Positions 30,704 through 40,173 of a DNA stretch of 64,000 nucleotides are shown one piece after another; within the stretch, counting starts at the first letter, position 1, and every line of letters starts with the position of its first letter. Location: positions 1-64,000 of the forward strand of contig NZ_JSYG01000009.1 of NCBI RefSeq assembly GCF_000784735.1, given 5' to 3'. This DNA is from Dickeya undicola (lineage in GTDB: Bacteria; Pseudomonadota; Gammaproteobacteria; Enterobacterales; Enterobacteriaceae). A program made the translations under genes and the position numbers. The notes under the pieces are model-generated. The model was not told the DNA's origin and did no database searches. It saw only the letters and a program-made list of their open reading frames with translations.

Positions 30704-31684
30704 ATGGAGAATCAAAGCGTGGATGGTAAAAGAACCGTCGCGGGTGTGGCATATGGTATGGGCGCGGGGGCGCTGTGGGGGCTGGTTTTCCTGGCACCGG
30801 AGTTGGTGCGGGCGTTTAGCCCGCTTCAGATAGCGATTGGCCGTTATAGCGCCTATGGGCTGATATCACTGATGCTGCTGGCACCACGTTGGTCAACCCT
30901 GATGCGGCGGGTGACACGACGTGAGTGGCTCGCGTTGTGCTGGTTGTCGCTGGCGGGCAATACCCTGTATTACATTTTGCTGTCCAGCGCGGTGCAACTG
31001 GCGGGTATCGCCATCACGTCTCTGGTGATTGGCTTTATGCCGGTGGTGGTGACCTTGATTGGTAGCCGTGACCAGGGCGCAGTACCGCTGCGTAAACTGC
31101 TGCTATCGCTACTGATGTGCGCGCTCGGGGCTATTTGTATTGGTTGGCAGGCCGTGGGCGGGGAGGCGTCTGCAAGCACAGGCACGCCAACCATCGGCCT
31201 GTTGTGCGCGCTGGGTGCACTGATATCCTGGAGCGCCTTTGCCGTTGGCAACAGCCGGTGGCTGGCCCGCACGTCATCTGTCACGGCCCATGACTGGAAC
31301 CTGTTGACGGGGATTGTCACTGGCGCACAGTCGCTGGTCCTGATTCCTTTAGCCATCGTGCTTAACACCCACAGCCACAGCGGCGTCGCATGGATGCAGC
31401 TTGTTAGCGTATCTATGGGCGTGGCGGTGCTGGCTTCGATTGTCGGTAACCTATGCTGGAACCGAATGAGCCGGTTGCTGCCGCTAACGCTGGTTGGACA
31501 AATGATTCTGTTCGAAACCCTGTTTGCACTGATTTACGGCTTCCTGTGGGAGCAACGCCTGCCTACCTGGCTGGAAGCCGCTGCCTTCACGCTGGTGGTT
31601 GCCGGTGTGGTGTGCTGCATTGCTGCACACCAGAAGCGTGCACCACAGGCTACGGATACCGGTTTAAACACTGGCTTGTCCTGA
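30704..31684 (+). CDS. EamA/DMT-superfamily transporter
   Basis: A 326-residue membrane protein of the drug/metabolite transporter superfamily with about ten helices. GAGALWGLVFLAPELV opens the first repeat, and SWSAFAVGNSRWLAR marks the second. The substrate is unknown. It is followed after 93 bases by an AraC-family regulator on the same strand, which may control it. The 258-base gap before it shows no other gene. Confidence 0.85.
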   Translation: MENQSVDGKRTVAGVAYGMGAGALWGLVFLAPELVRAFSPLQIAIGRYSAYGLISLMLLAPRWSTLMRRVTRREWLALCWLSLAGNTLYYILLSSAVQLAGIAITSLVIGFMPVVVTLIGSRDQGAVPLRKLLLSLLMCALGAICIGWQAVGGEASASTGTPTIGLLCALGALISWSAFAVGNSRWLARTSSVTAHDWNLLTGIVTGAQSLVLIPLAIVLNTHSHSGVAWMQLVSVSMGVAVLASIVGNLCWNRMSRLLPLTLVGQMILFETLFALIYGFLWEQRLPTWLEAAAFTLVVAGVVCCIAAHQKRAPQATDTGLNTGLS

Positions 31685-31777
31685 CCGGCGTGGAGAAAGC
31701 CATTCCTAATGGCGGGCGCTTGTTTTAATTTGTTACCTGAGGTAGTACTTTTTGTTACAAGGCAATAGGGTGACAGG

Positions 31778-32665
31778 ATGGTAGGCATGAACCAGTACGA
31801 GGCTTTCGAGGTGCTCCAGCGCCAATACAAAACCCGGTTGCAGGAAACGGTCACGCTTGCTAACGCGGTGCAACTGGCGGTCTGGCAGAACAGCAACGAT
31901 CGGGTCACGCTGGAAAACACCCATCACCACATCTTCAGTATGTACGTGCAGGATGGCTACGAAAGCTACCACAAGCGTCCGGACGGTTGGTTCAACGGCG
32001 GCGCGCCAGGGCGTTTTTGTCTGATGCCGAAAGAGAGTCAGTCCACCTGGGATATTCGCGGTAGCCTGCGTTTCGCCCACTTTTACTGCACCGATGAGCA
32101 CTTGCGCCAGTTGGCGGAGCAAACCTGGGACCGTAGCCCGGCGTCGATCCGTCTGGATGAGCGTATTTTTATCGCCGACCCGGCGCTGGAGGCGCTGTAT
32201 CGTCACTTTTTGTTGACGGGTAACTGGCGTGACCCGGCCAGCCAAATGATGCTGAGTTCCGCGTCTACGATGGTGATGTTGCATATGCTGCGGCAGTACA
32301 GCCAGTTGCAGTGGCAGGCACCAAACAGCCGCGGCGGGCTGGCTCCGGCGGTGTTACGGCGGGTAAAAGCGCGCATTGACGCCGGGCTCGGGGAGGCGCT
32401 GACGCTGGACGAACTGGCGGCGGAGGCCGATCTCAGCGAATTTCATTTCTCTCGCATGTTCCGTCAGAGCGAAGGCATGGCACCGCATCAGTATGTGATG
32501 AAGCGGCGGCTGGCGCAGGCGGAGCAGTGGTTGCGCCACAGCCGCCGCTCTATCACCGATATCGCGCTGGCCTGCGGGTTCAGCTCCGCCAGTCATTTCA
32601 GCCAGCGTTTTCGAGCCGAATACGGCATCACGCCTTCGGCGCTGCGTCAGCAATGTTCAGGCTGA
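31778..32665 (+). CDS. AraC-family transcriptional regulator
   Basis: A 295-residue regulator with an N-terminal sensing domain (about residues 1-180) and a C-terminal double helix-turn-helix of the AraC/XylS type (about 195-293): LTLDELAAEADLSEFHFSRMF, then ITDIALACGFSSASHFSQRF. An alternative ATG three codons downstream (31787) also has a good ribosome site. It overlaps the converging pepT by 9 bases. Likely targets are the upstream transporter or itself; ligand unknown. Confidence 0.88.
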   Translation: MVGMNQYEAFEVLQRQYKTRLQETVTLANAVQLAVWQNSNDRVTLENTHHHIFSMYVQDGYESYHKRPDGWFNGGAPGRFCLMPKESQSTWDIRGSLRFAHFYCTDEHLRQLAEQTWDRSPASIRLDERIFIADPALEALYRHFLLTGNWRDPASQMMLSSASTMVMLHMLRQYSQLQWQAPNSRGGLAPAVLRRVKARIDAGLGEALTLDELAAEADLSEFHFSRMFRQSEGMAPHQYVMKRRLAQAEQWLRHSRRSITDIALACGFSSASHFSQRFRAEYGITPSALRQQCSG

Positions 32666-33898
32666 AGGCTGCTGCGCCGCCAGCAGGCACAGCGTCAACG
32701 CCACCTGATAGGATTTGACGAACGACGGCAGCGGCAGAAACTCAAAGCGTGAATGGAAGTTGTGTGCGCCGGTAAAAAAGTTTGGCGTCAGAATGCCTTT
32801 GGCCGACAGCGCCGCGCCGTCAGTGCCGCCGCGCATCGGAATTACCTTCGGTGTAATCGACAGCGTGTTCATGGCGGCGAACAACAAGTCCAGCGCCCGC
32901 CGGTCGTCTCCCAGCGCGTTGCTGATATTGCTGTAGATATCAGCGATGGCGCAGCTGACCTGGCCGGTAGGGTAGAAGGTGGCAATCTGCGCGGTGACGT
33001 CGCGAATCTGTTGTTTGCGCTGCTCGAATCCGGCCAGATCGAAATCGCGAATCGAGGATTTCAGCACCGCCTCATTGGCGTTGGCGTGAATATCGTTGAA
33101 CCAGACGTAGCCCTCGCGGCCTTCGGTGTGTTCCGGCGTGTGCTGACGGTCAAACCGGCTGATGAAGTCGTGCGCCATCAGAATCGGGTTGACCAGCACG
33201 CCTTTGGCCGACATCGGGTGCGCGGTCACGCCGGTAAAGCGGATTTCCGCCGCGGCGGCGTTAAAGTTCTCGTACACCACTTCGCCCAGTTCGCAGCAGT
33301 CGATAGTGTAAGCGAAATCGACGTCGAAACGCGCCAGATCCAACGCCTTGGCACCTCTTAGCCCGATCTCCTCATCCGGCACGAACGCCACCACGATATC
33401 GCCATGCGGCTGATCGTCGCGCAGATTTTCCAGCAGCGTCATCACCACGGTGACGGCGGCTTTGTTGTCCGCGCCCAGCACGCTGGTGCCATCGCTGAAA
33501 ATAATTTCCTGATCGCGATAGGGCAGGATTTCCGGATGGTCGCTAACCCGCAGCCAGATGTCCTGCGCCGGATTGAGACACAGGTCTTCGCCGGTGAAAC
33601 GCAGGATTTGCGGATGAATGTCCGGCGACAGGCCGACATCCACGGTGTCGATATGGGTGATAAAGCCAATGCGCGGCGCGGACGGCGTGTTGCCCGGTTT
33701 CACGGCGGTAACGGTGGCGTGCTCGTCGATTTCCACCTGACTTAGCCCCAGCGCGCGCAGCTCTTCCGCCAGCAGGCGGGCCATCGTCATCTGGCCCGGC
33801 GTGCTCGGCAACGTGGTCGCGGCGGCGTCGCTTTGGCTGGTGACCGCCAGATAGCGGTAGAAACGGTCGGTCAACTGACGCGCCTGGTTATGGCTCAT
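32657..33898 (-). CDS. pepT: peptidase T (aminotripeptidase)
   Basis: A cytoplasmic zinc aminopeptidase of family M20B that removes the N-terminal residue from tripeptides, 413 residues. Metal ligands lie in THIDTVD (H82), SVLGADNKAA, VPDEEIGLRG and the YTIDCCELGE segment; the C-terminal TGAHNFHS histidine completes the site. It is divergent from a DppA-like peptide-binding protein with a gap of about 115 bases, so peptide capture and breakdown may be co-regulated. Confidence 0.95.
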   Translation of the reverse strand: MSHNQARQLTDRFYRYLAVTSQSDAAATTLPSTPGQMTMARLLAEELRALGLSQVEIDEHATVTAVKPGNTPSAPRIGFITHIDTVDVGLSPDIHPQILRFTGEDLCLNPAQDIWLRVSDHPEILPYRDQEIIFSDGTSVLGADNKAAVTVVMTLLENLRDDQPHGDIVVAFVPDEEIGLRGAKALDLARFDVDFAYTIDCCELGEVVYENFNAAAAEIRFTGVTAHPMSAKGVLVNPILMAHDFISRFDRQHTPEHTEGREGYVWFNDIHANANEAVLKSSIRDFDLAGFEQRKQQIRDVTAQIATFYPTGQVSCAIADIYSNISNALGDDRRALDLLFAAMNTLSITPKVIPMRGGTDGAALSAKGILTPNFFTGAHNFHSRFEFLPLPSFVKSYQVALTLCLLAAQQPSA

Positions 33899-34013
33899 AG
33901 CGGATCCTTATTGGTAAACCCTTCGAAAGATTAGGTATGGTTATTCAACAATAATCAAAGGCTTCGTTGTACTCAGCGAGCTGCCCGGAAGTCAATAAAA
34001 AGCGAGGATGGGG

Positions 34014-35609
34014 ATGAAAAACACGATAACGCGCGTTGCGCTGGCGGTGCTGACGCTGGCGGCCGCTCAGGCAGCGTGCGCCAAAACGCTGGTGTACTGT
34101 TCTGAAGGCTCGCCGGAAAACTTTAACCCGCAGTTGTACACCTCCGGCACCAGCGTGGATGCCAGCGCGGTGCCGATCTACAACCGGCTGGTGGATTTCA
34201 AGGTCGGCACTACCGAACTGGTGCCGAGCCTGGCGGAAAGCTGGGACATCAGTCCGGACGGCACCCAGTACACATTTCACTTGCGTAAAGGGGTGAAGTT
34301 TCATCACAACGCCCAGTTTACCCCGAGCCGCGATTTTAACGCTGATGACGTGATTTTCTCTTTTCAGCGCCAGCGCGACCCTAATCACCCGTATCACAAG
34401 GTGTCCGGTGGCACCTATGCCAACTTCGAAAGCCTGTCGTTCCGCAGCCTGATTACCGCCATCGACAAGCTGGATGACCATACGGTACGTTTCACCTTAA
34501 GTCATGCGGAAGCGCCGTTTCTGGCCGACCTGGCCTGGTATTTCGCCTCGATTCTGTCCGCTGAATACGCCGACCAGATGCTGAAGGCCGGGACGCCGGA
34601 GAAAGTGGATCTGGAACCGATCGGCACCGGCCCGTTCCAACTGGTGCAGTACCAGAAAGATTCCCGCATCCTGTATCAGGCGTTTGTGAACTACTGGCAG
34701 GGCAAAGCCAAACTGGACCGGCTGGTTTTTAGCATCACGCCGGATGCCTCGGTGCGTTACGCCAAGCTGCGCAAGAATGAATGTCAGGTGATGCCGTTTC
34801 CCAATCCGGCGGAATTGGCGGACATGAAGAGCAACAAGGACATCACGCTGATGCAGAAAGCCGGGTTGAACATCGGTTTTCTGGCGTTCAACACCCGTAA
34901 AGCGCCGCTGGATAACCTCAAGGTGCGTCAGGCACTGACGATGGCGATCAACAAACCAGCGATTATCGAAGCGGTATTTCAGGGCACCGGCACGGCGGCT
35001 AAAAATCTGCTGCCGCCCGGCGTATGGAGCGCGGCAGCCGACCTGAAGGACTATGACTACGATCCGGAAAAAGCCAGAGCGCTGCTGAAAGAGGCCGGGC
35101 TGGCGGAAGGGACTGCTATCGATCTGTGGGCGATGCCGGTACAGCGGCCATATAACCCGAACGCGCGTCGCATGGCGGAAATGATTCAGGCCGATTGGGC
35201 GAAAGTCGGGGTGAAGGCCAACATTGTCAGTTACGAGTGGGGTGAATACCTCAAACGGGTGAAGAGCGGCGAACATCAGGCGGCGCTGATGGGCTGGACC
35301 ACCGCCACCGGCGATCCGGATAATTTCTTCGGCCCGCTGTTTACCTGTACTTCTGCCAATGGCGGCTCTAATTCGTCCAAATGGTGCTACCCGCCGTTTG
35401 ATAAGCTGATTACCGACGCACGCGCCGAGCAGGATCACCAGAAACGCGTGGAGTTATACCGTCAGGCGCAGTTCATGATGCATGAGCAGGCACCGGCGGT
35501 GATGATCGCGCATTCGACTATCTTTGAGCCGGTACGCAACACGGTGACCGGGTATGAAATTGATCCGTTCGGCAAGCACATTTTCTATCAGGTGGATATC
35601 CGGCAGTAA
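34014..35609 (+). CDS. DppA-like dipeptide-binding periplasmic protein (orphan)
   Basis: A 531-residue SBP family 5 protein. After a signal peptide (about residues 1-23, ending ACA) the mature part [19 protein letters not shown] closely follows E. coli DppA, with YNRLV and [20 protein letters not shown] motifs. It probably binds dipeptides and perhaps haem. No permease or ATPase genes lie nearby, so it must share a transporter encoded elsewhere. I chose ATG 34014 (GAGG 6 bases upstream) over 34008. Divergent from pepT. Confidence 0.9.
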   Translation: MKNTITRVALAVLTLAAAQAACAKTLVYCSEGSPENFNPQLYTSGTSVDASAVPIYNRLVDFKVGTTELVPSLAESWDISPDGTQYTFHLRKGVKFHHNAQFTPSRDFNADDVIFSFQRQRDPNHPYHKVSGGTYANFESLSFRSLITAIDKLDDHTVRFTLSHAEAPFLADLAWYFASILSAEYADQMLKAGTPEKVDLEPIGTGPFQLVQYQKDSRILYQAFVNYWQGKAKLDRLVFSITPDASVRYAKLRKNECQVMPFPNPAELADMKSNKDITLMQKAGLNIGFLAFNTRKAPLDNLKVRQALTMAINKPAIIEAVFQGTGTAAKNLLPPGVWSAAADLKDYDYDPEKARALLKEAGLAEGTAIDLWAMPVQRPYNPNARRMAEMIQADWAKVGVKANIVSYEWGEYLKRVKSGEHQAALMGWTTATGDPDNFFGPLFTCTSANGGSNSSKWCYPPFDKLITDARAEQDHQKRVELYRQAQFMMHEQAPAVMIAHSTIFEPVRNTVTGYEIDPFGKHIFYQVDIRQ

Positions 35610-35622
35610 TCTCACTCCGTAG

Positions 35623-35646
35623 CGGGAAAGCTGAAGCTTTCCCGCA
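35623..35646 (+). terminator. hairpin after the DppA-like gene
   Basis: GCGGGAAAGCT (35623-35633) pairs perfectly with AGCTTTCCCGC (35636-35646), 11 pairs with a 2-base loop. Only a weak T-rich tract follows (AGGTTCTTT), so it is a probable but imperfect terminator. Confidence 0.65.
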
Positions 35647-35740
35647 GGTTCTTTCACCGGTCCCCCTTGCGTTGTTTCCTTATCGACAGTTTCTCCCGCC
35701 GACAGTACCATTGCCTGCCTTTTTTATAATGAGTCAAGTT

Positions 35741-36673
35741 ATGCGTGTTTTGCTGGCCCCGATGGAAGGGGTGTTGGATTCACTGGTGCGGGAATTGCTC
35801 ACCGACGTGAATGATTACGATCTGTGCATCACCGAGTTTTTGCGGGTGGTGGATAGCCGTTTGCCGGTAAAAGCGTTCTATCGCCTGTGCCCGGAATTAC
35901 GCCACGGTAGCCGCACGCCGTCCGGCACGCGGGTGCGGGTGCAACTGCTCGGCCAGTACCCGCAGTGGCTGGCGGAAAACGCCGCCCGAGCGGTGGAGCT
36001 GGGCTCCTGGGGCGTTGATCTTAACTGCGGCTGTCCATCGAAAATGGTTAACGGCAGCGGTGGTGGTGCTACGTTGCTCAAAGACCCTGATTTGATCTAC
36101 CGGGCGGCCAAAGCGATGCGCGAGGCGGTGCCGCCTTCGTTACCGGTGACGGTGAAAGTGCGGCTGGGGTGGGACTCCGGCGATCGCCAGTTTGAGATTG
36201 CCGATGCCGTGCAGCAGGCCGGGGCCAGCGAGCTGGTGGTACACGGCCGCACCAAGGAGGACGGCTACCGGGCGGAGCGCATCAATTGGGCGGCGATTGG
36301 CGAGATCCGTCTGCGTCTGCGTATTCCGGTGATCGCCAACGGCGAAATCTGGGACTGGCAAAGCGCGCAAGACTGCCTGGCTGCTACCGGCTGCGATGCG
36401 GTCATGATTGGCCGCGGTGCGCTCAATGTGCCCAACCTGAGTCGGGTGATCAAATACCGCGAGGCGCGAATGCCGTGGCCGGAGGTGGTGCAACTGTTGC
36501 AGAAATACGTGCGGCTGGAAAAGCAAGGCGACACCGGCTTGTATCACGTAGCGCGCATCAAGCAATGGCTGGGCTACCTGCGTAAGGAGTACGACGAGGC
36601 GAGTGAGCTATTCAGGCAGATTCGCGCACTGACTACCTCGGCCGATATTGCACGGGTGATCGACGCCGCTTAA
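35741..36673 (+). CDS. dusC: tRNA-dihydrouridine(16) synthase
   Basis: An FMN-dependent enzyme that reduces U16 of tRNA to dihydrouridine, 310 residues. [20 protein letters not shown] opens the TIM barrel as in E. coli Dus[13 protein letters not shown] holds the catalytic cysteine, and [13 protein letters not shown] and [11 protein letters not shown] bind FMN. The start at 35741 matches E. coli but has a poor ribosome site; ATG 35729 (MSQVMRV) is in frame, and TATAAT overlaps it at 35725-35730. E. coli DusC is about five residues longer at the C-terminus. Confidence 0.95.
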   Translation: MRVLLAPMEGVLDSLVRELLTDVNDYDLCITEFLRVVDSRLPVKAFYRLCPELRHGSRTPSGTRVRVQLLGQYPQWLAENAARAVELGSWGVDLNCGCPSKMVNGSGGGATLLKDPDLIYRAAKAMREAVPPSLPVTVKVRLGWDSGDRQFEIADAVQQAGASELVVHGRTKEDGYRAERINWAAIGEIRLRLRIPVIANGEIWDWQSAQDCLAATGCDAVMIGRGALNVPNLSRVIKYREARMPWPEVVQLLQKYVRLEKQGDTGLYHVARIKQWLGYLRKEYDEASELFRQIRALTTSADIARVIDAA

Positions 36674-36911
36674 TGAGGGTAACGTGCGCCGCATCGTGAT
36701 ACGCGTCATCGTCTGAGTGTGGTTATTCGATAGGAAAGACACCGGGCGCATTGTCGGCTGTCTCCTTACGTAGCAATGGCGTTTTATTCATAAAAAAACG
36801 TCGCATGAAAAGAAGATTTACAACAATGTGCCCGCTTTATCGACAAAACCCGAACCGGTAGATTGAATTATTACGTTTTCGTATCTATACATAATTAGCC
36901 AGAAAAGTGTT

Positions 36912-37048
36912 TATACCCAAAATAATTCGGGTTGCAGAACAACACGTGTGCGTGTTGAACAACGCAAAGCGTTGGCCCGTTAGGGCAAGGCTTTAATGAG
37001 CCGAGTCATGCAGCCAATACACCTGCAACGTGAAGTATGACGGGTATA
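36912..37048. repeat. MITE-like palindromic repeat, copy 2 (inverted)
   Basis: A 137-base copy of the element at 41-179, in opposite orientation. It starts TATACCCAAAATAATTCGGG and ends CGTGAAGTATGACGGGTATA. The inner CAACACG/CGTGTTG palindrome and the GCGTTGGCCCGTTAGGGC stretch are shared. It lies in the 955-base gap between dusC and cyaB, which holds no credible protein gene. Confidence 0.75.
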
Positions 37049-37208
37049 GTGATAATGACGCGATGAAATAAAATAGTGGGTCATGGTTGTAAACACGTGT
37101 TCTGTATTGCGATTAATTTGGGGTAGCGCGAGAATCCAGTCATCGGCATTTATCATGATAATTCCGGTAAAACCGGGCTGGTTGGCATAACTGAGTGAGA
37201 TTTTTTTG

Positions 37209-37247
37209 GCAAATCACGCATGATGAACCGTGAGGGATTTGCTTTTT
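37209..37247 (+). terminator. orphan terminator-like hairpin
   Basis: GCAAATC (37209-37215) pairs with GATTTGC (37236-37242), with an inner ACG/CGT helix and a 4-base bulge, followed by TTTTT (37243-37247). No protein gene ends just upstream; dusC ends 536 bases earlier. It could end a small RNA starting downstream of the repeat at 37048. Confidence 0.4.
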
Positions 37248-37431
37248 GGTAATGATAATGGGGCGTTAGTGTAATCCGTTCTCTTTTTTCATAGTGCGCG
37301 TGCACTGTGCTTGTGTTTCTCATTTCAGCAACCTATGCCGATAAGATTGCCGACTGACTCAGCCCACGGGGTACTATCTGGGGTGAGCCTCGGTTTGTGT
37401 GTCGCGGCAAACCGCAATGATCCGCTATGTT

Positions 37432-37491
37432 TATCCGTCATACTTCAAGTTGCCAGCCTGCTGTCTTGCAACTCGGATTATTTAGGGTATA
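37432..37491. repeat. MITE-like palindromic repeat, short copy 3
   Basis: A 60-base form of the same family: TATCCGTCATACTTCAAGTT on the left and ACTCGGATTATTTAGGGTATA-like right end, with the centre deleted. It has the same orientation as copy 1. A 92-codon open frame running across it (37311-37589) is probably an artefact of the repeat. Confidence 0.7.
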
Positions 37492-37628
37492 GCGATGATA
37501 GCTCGAATAAAGTTAGTGTGATAATAGTGTCGTTAAATAACAAAAATAACGTTATCTGGACGCCTGCCCAGTCCGTATTCATCCCATAATGAGATGCGTC
37601 AAAGAGAACCGATAAGCGGAGAAAGAAC

Positions 37629-38168
37629 GTGCACGAGCATTTCAGAGGAAAATATGAAGTTGAATTAAAATTTCGTATTCAGGATATTACCGCATTTCGT
37701 GAGAATTTATTCAGTCATCATCCTGAATCATTTGTATTCGAAAACAAGGAATACGATATTTACTATGACGCTACGGATAAATCATTAACCCGGCAGAATA
37801 TCAGTATGTTATTGCGCCGTATGGCACCATCAGGCATCAAACTCTGGATTGTAAAAGGTCCCAGCGCCAGGCGCTGCGAGGTGGTGAATGTGGAGTCGTT
37901 CGACATGACGGACAGTATGCTGAAAACGCTGGGGTTTCAGCCCATCTTTGAAGTGAATAAAACCCGCAGTATTTATTTTCTCGATCGCTTCCATATCACG
38001 ATGGACTATATCGAGTCGCTGGGGCATTTCGTGGAAATCTCCTGTATGACGGAAGATGAAACGGAGCTGGATATACTGGGCGAAAGCTGTACGGATTGCG
38101 CTTTGCGGTTGGGGCTGGATATGGACAATATCGAAACCCGTTCCTACCGCCAGTTGCTGGGGTATTAA
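37629..38168 (+). CDS. cyaB: class IV adenylate cyclase (CYTH domain)
   Basis: A 179-residue CYTH-fold protein closely resembling the class IV adenylate cyclase of Yersinia pestis, which makes cAMP from ATP. The ExExK metal/triphosphate motif is E10-E12-K14 (KYEVELKFR); ISMLLRRM, LWIVKGP and the C-terminal RSYRQLLG match that enzyme. The start is GTG at 37629 with GGAGAAAG upstream. It converges on queH. E. coli lacks this gene and relies on class I CyaA, so the host may have two routes to cAMP, or the protein may act as a thiamine-triphosphatase-like enzyme. Confidence 0.9.
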   Translation: MHEHFRGKYEVELKFRIQDITAFRENLFSHHPESFVFENKEYDIYYDATDKSLTRQNISMLLRRMAPSGIKLWIVKGPSARRCEVVNVESFDMTDSMLKTLGFQPIFEVNKTRSIYFLDRFHITMDYIESLGHFVEISCMTEDETELDILGESCTDCALRLGLDMDNIETRSYRQLLGY

Positions 38169-38218
38169 GCGCGATAGCGGGGCGTAATTAATATAACCAG
38201 AGCGAAATATAACCTGAA

Positions 38219-38237
38219 CGCCCGGCGCTGCCGGGCG
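38219..38237. terminator. symmetric hairpin between converging cyaB and queH
   Basis: CGCCCGGC (38219-38226) pairs with GCCGGGCG (38230-38237) around GCT. It lies in the 95-base gap between the stops of cyaB and queH and could serve both strands, though neither side has a T-run. Confidence 0.5.
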
Positions 38238-38263
38238 AGCTGAGCCGATGATGGCATCTCCGG

Positions 38264-38947
38264 TTAATTATCAGACGGGGTGTCGTCGCCGTAATAGAGT
38301 TTGCCGATGCGGATGATATCGCGGCCCTGCGCCTTACGGTGTTTGTTGGTATCGCGCAGCGAATAGATGCAACCGCAGTACTCTTGCTGATAGAAGCGCT
38401 CCCGCTTGCTGATTTCAATCATGCGTGCCGAGCCGCCGCCTTTACGCCAGTTATAGTCCCAGTAGGTCATGCCAGGATAGCGGCTGGCAGCGGTGACGCC
38501 GCACTGGTTGATTTGCTGCATATTCTTCCAGCGGGAAATGCCCAACGAGCTGGAGATAACCGCAAAGCCATGTTCATGGGCATACAGTGCGGTACGCTCA
38601 AAACGCATGTCAAAGCACATGGTGCAACGAACACCGCGTTCTGGCTCCCATTCCATGCCTTTAGCGCGCTCGAACCAGTTGTCGCTGTCGTAATCTGCAT
38701 CAACAAAGGGGACGCCATGCTGTTCGGCAAAACGGATATTCTCTTCCTTGCGGATCAGGTATTCACGCTGTGGGTGAATGTTCGGGTTATAAAAGAAAAT
38801 GGTGTAATCGATGCCGGAGGCCGTAATGGCTTCCATTACTTCGCCGGAGCAAGGGGCGCAACAGGAGTGCAGCAACAGTTTGTTGGCCTGGTGGGGCAGT
38901 GTCAGCACCGGGCGCTGAAACCCCTCGGTCTGTTCCTTGTCGGACAC
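38264..38947 (-). CDS. queH: epoxyqueuosine reductase QueH
   Basis: Catalyses the last step of queuosine synthesis in tRNA, reducing epoxyqueuosine to queuosine; it is a non-homologous substitute for the cobalamin enzyme QueG. It has 227 residues (DUF208). Cluster and catalytic cysteines are seen: C29, C30, C33 (HSCCAPCSG), C108, C111 (CTMC), C191 and C193 (YCGC). I chose GTG at 38947 with AAGGATG upstream; a 51-codon upstream extension is rich in Arg and Pro and looks untranslated. Divergent from pbpG. Confidence 0.92.
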   Translation of the reverse strand: MSDKEQTEGFQRPVLTLPHQANKLLLHSCCAPCSGEVMEAITASGIDYTIFFYNPNIHPQREYLIRKEENIRFAEQHGVPFVDADYDSDNWFERAKGMEWEPERGVRCTMCFDMRFERTALYAHEHGFAVISSSLGISRWKNMQQINQCGVTAASRYPGMTYWDYNWRKGGGSARMIEISKRERFYQQEYCGCIYSLRDTNKHRKAQGRDIIRIGKLYYGDDTPSDN

Positions 38948-39139
38948 GGTTTCATCCTTTTTTATCGTCGGTGGTCTACAGGGTCGTCGAGGTGTCGCCC
39001 GGTCTGGCTGCCGGGTCGATACACTCGGCCAGTATCCGTTATCATCAATCGGATGACAACCGCCGGGCAGTGCGGTGACACGGCTGTCAAACTTTGTCAC
39101 AAAGCTTTTTCAGCTGGCGGAGTGCGCACTATCCTGGGG

Positions 39140-39153
39140 CGCATTATAATGCG
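39140..39153. promoter_or_regulatory. 14-base palindrome containing TATAAT on both strands
   Basis: CGCATTATAATGCG is a perfect palindrome with a -10 hexamer TATAAT at 39145-39150 and its mirror on the other strand. It lies about 50 bases before the pbpG ATG. No good -35 was found in either direction, so the promoter role is tentative. Confidence 0.4.
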
Positions 39154-39200
39154 TCGTTCTCTTTTTTCAGTTAACAGTACACTGTTTAAGCTATTGAATA

Positions 39201-40154
39201 ATGAATAAAAAATTTCGGCTTGCTGCTGTAAGCCTGCTGTTGCTTTCCGCGCCTGTCTGGTTTGTACCGCAGGCCGTCGCTAAAACGCCTGCGACACAAC
39301 ATGTCACATCCCGTCAGGAGATTGCTTCCGGTAGCGCGATGGTGGTGGATTTACGTAATAACGAGGTGCTTTATTCCAGTAATCCGGATGTGGTAGTGCC
39401 GATTGCCTCGGTCACCAAACTGATGACCGCTATGGTCGTGCTGGATGCCAATCAGCCGCTGGACGAGCGTCTTTCTGTTGACATTAGCCAGACCAAAGAG
39501 ATGCAAGGGGTGTATTCCCGCGTGCGTCTGGGCAGTGAAATCAGCCGCCACGACATGTTGTTGCTGGCGTTGATGTCATCGGAAAACCGTGCGGCGGCCA
39601 GCCTGGCGCATCACTACCGTGGTGGCTATCAGGCATTTATTGCGGCGATGAACGCCAAAGCCAAAGCCTTAGGCATGACGCATACCCACTATGTGGAGCC
39701 GACTGGTATCTCCACCAGTAATGTGTCCACCGCCCGCGACCTGACCAAGCTGCTGATCGCGTCTAAACAGTACCCGTTGTTGAGCCAGCTCAGTACGACG
39801 CAGGAAAAGACGGCGGTGTTCTCCAATCCGTCTTATAGCTTGCCGTTTCGTAATACCAACCATCTGATCTATCGCTCAGACTGGAATATTCAATTGACCA
39901 AAACCGGTTTTACCAATCAGGCTGGTCACTGTCTGGTGATGCGCACGGTGATCAACGGGCGGCCGGTGTCGTTGGTGGTGCTGGATGCGTTTGGCAAGTT
40001 CACCCACTTCGCCGATGCCAACCGCCTGCGCAACTGGCTGGAAACCGGCAAGGTTAGCCCAGTGCCGGAGGCGGCGCTGAGCTACAAGAAACAGAAGTCA
40101 CTGGCATCACGCCAGCCACACAGCGCCGACGTGACGGCCGCTGTGGACGAGTAA
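39201..40154 (+). CDS. pbpG: D-alanyl-D-alanine endopeptidase (PBP7)
   Basis: A periplasmic penicillin-binding protein that cleaves D-Ala-meso-DAP cross-links in peptidoglycan, 317 residues. It has a signal peptide of 27 residues ending AVA, then the S70-V-T-K73 active-site serine motif, S127-E-N129 and K234-T-G236. The C-terminal tail is hydrophilic. Divergent from queH. Confidence 0.95.
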   Translation: MNKKFRLAAVSLLLLSAPVWFVPQAVAKTPATQHVTSRQEIASGSAMVVDLRNNEVLYSSNPDVVVPIASVTKLMTAMVVLDANQPLDERLSVDISQTKEMQGVYSRVRLGSEISRHDMLLLALMSSENRAAASLAHHYRGGYQAFIAAMNAKAKALGMTHTHYVEPTGISTSNVSTARDLTKLLIASKQYPLLSQLSTTQEKTAVFSNPSYSLPFRNTNHLIYRSDWNIQLTKTGFTNQAGHCLVMRTVINGRPVSLVVLDAFGKFTHFADANRLRNWLETGKVSPVPEAALSYKKQKSLASRQPHSADVTAAVDE

Positions 40155-40173
40155 CCGACAGGATAGGGCGGCG

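Noticed and set aside
37311-37589. 92-codon open frame between dusC and cyaB
   Set aside because: It runs through repeat copy 3 and its composition follows the repeat; likely spurious.
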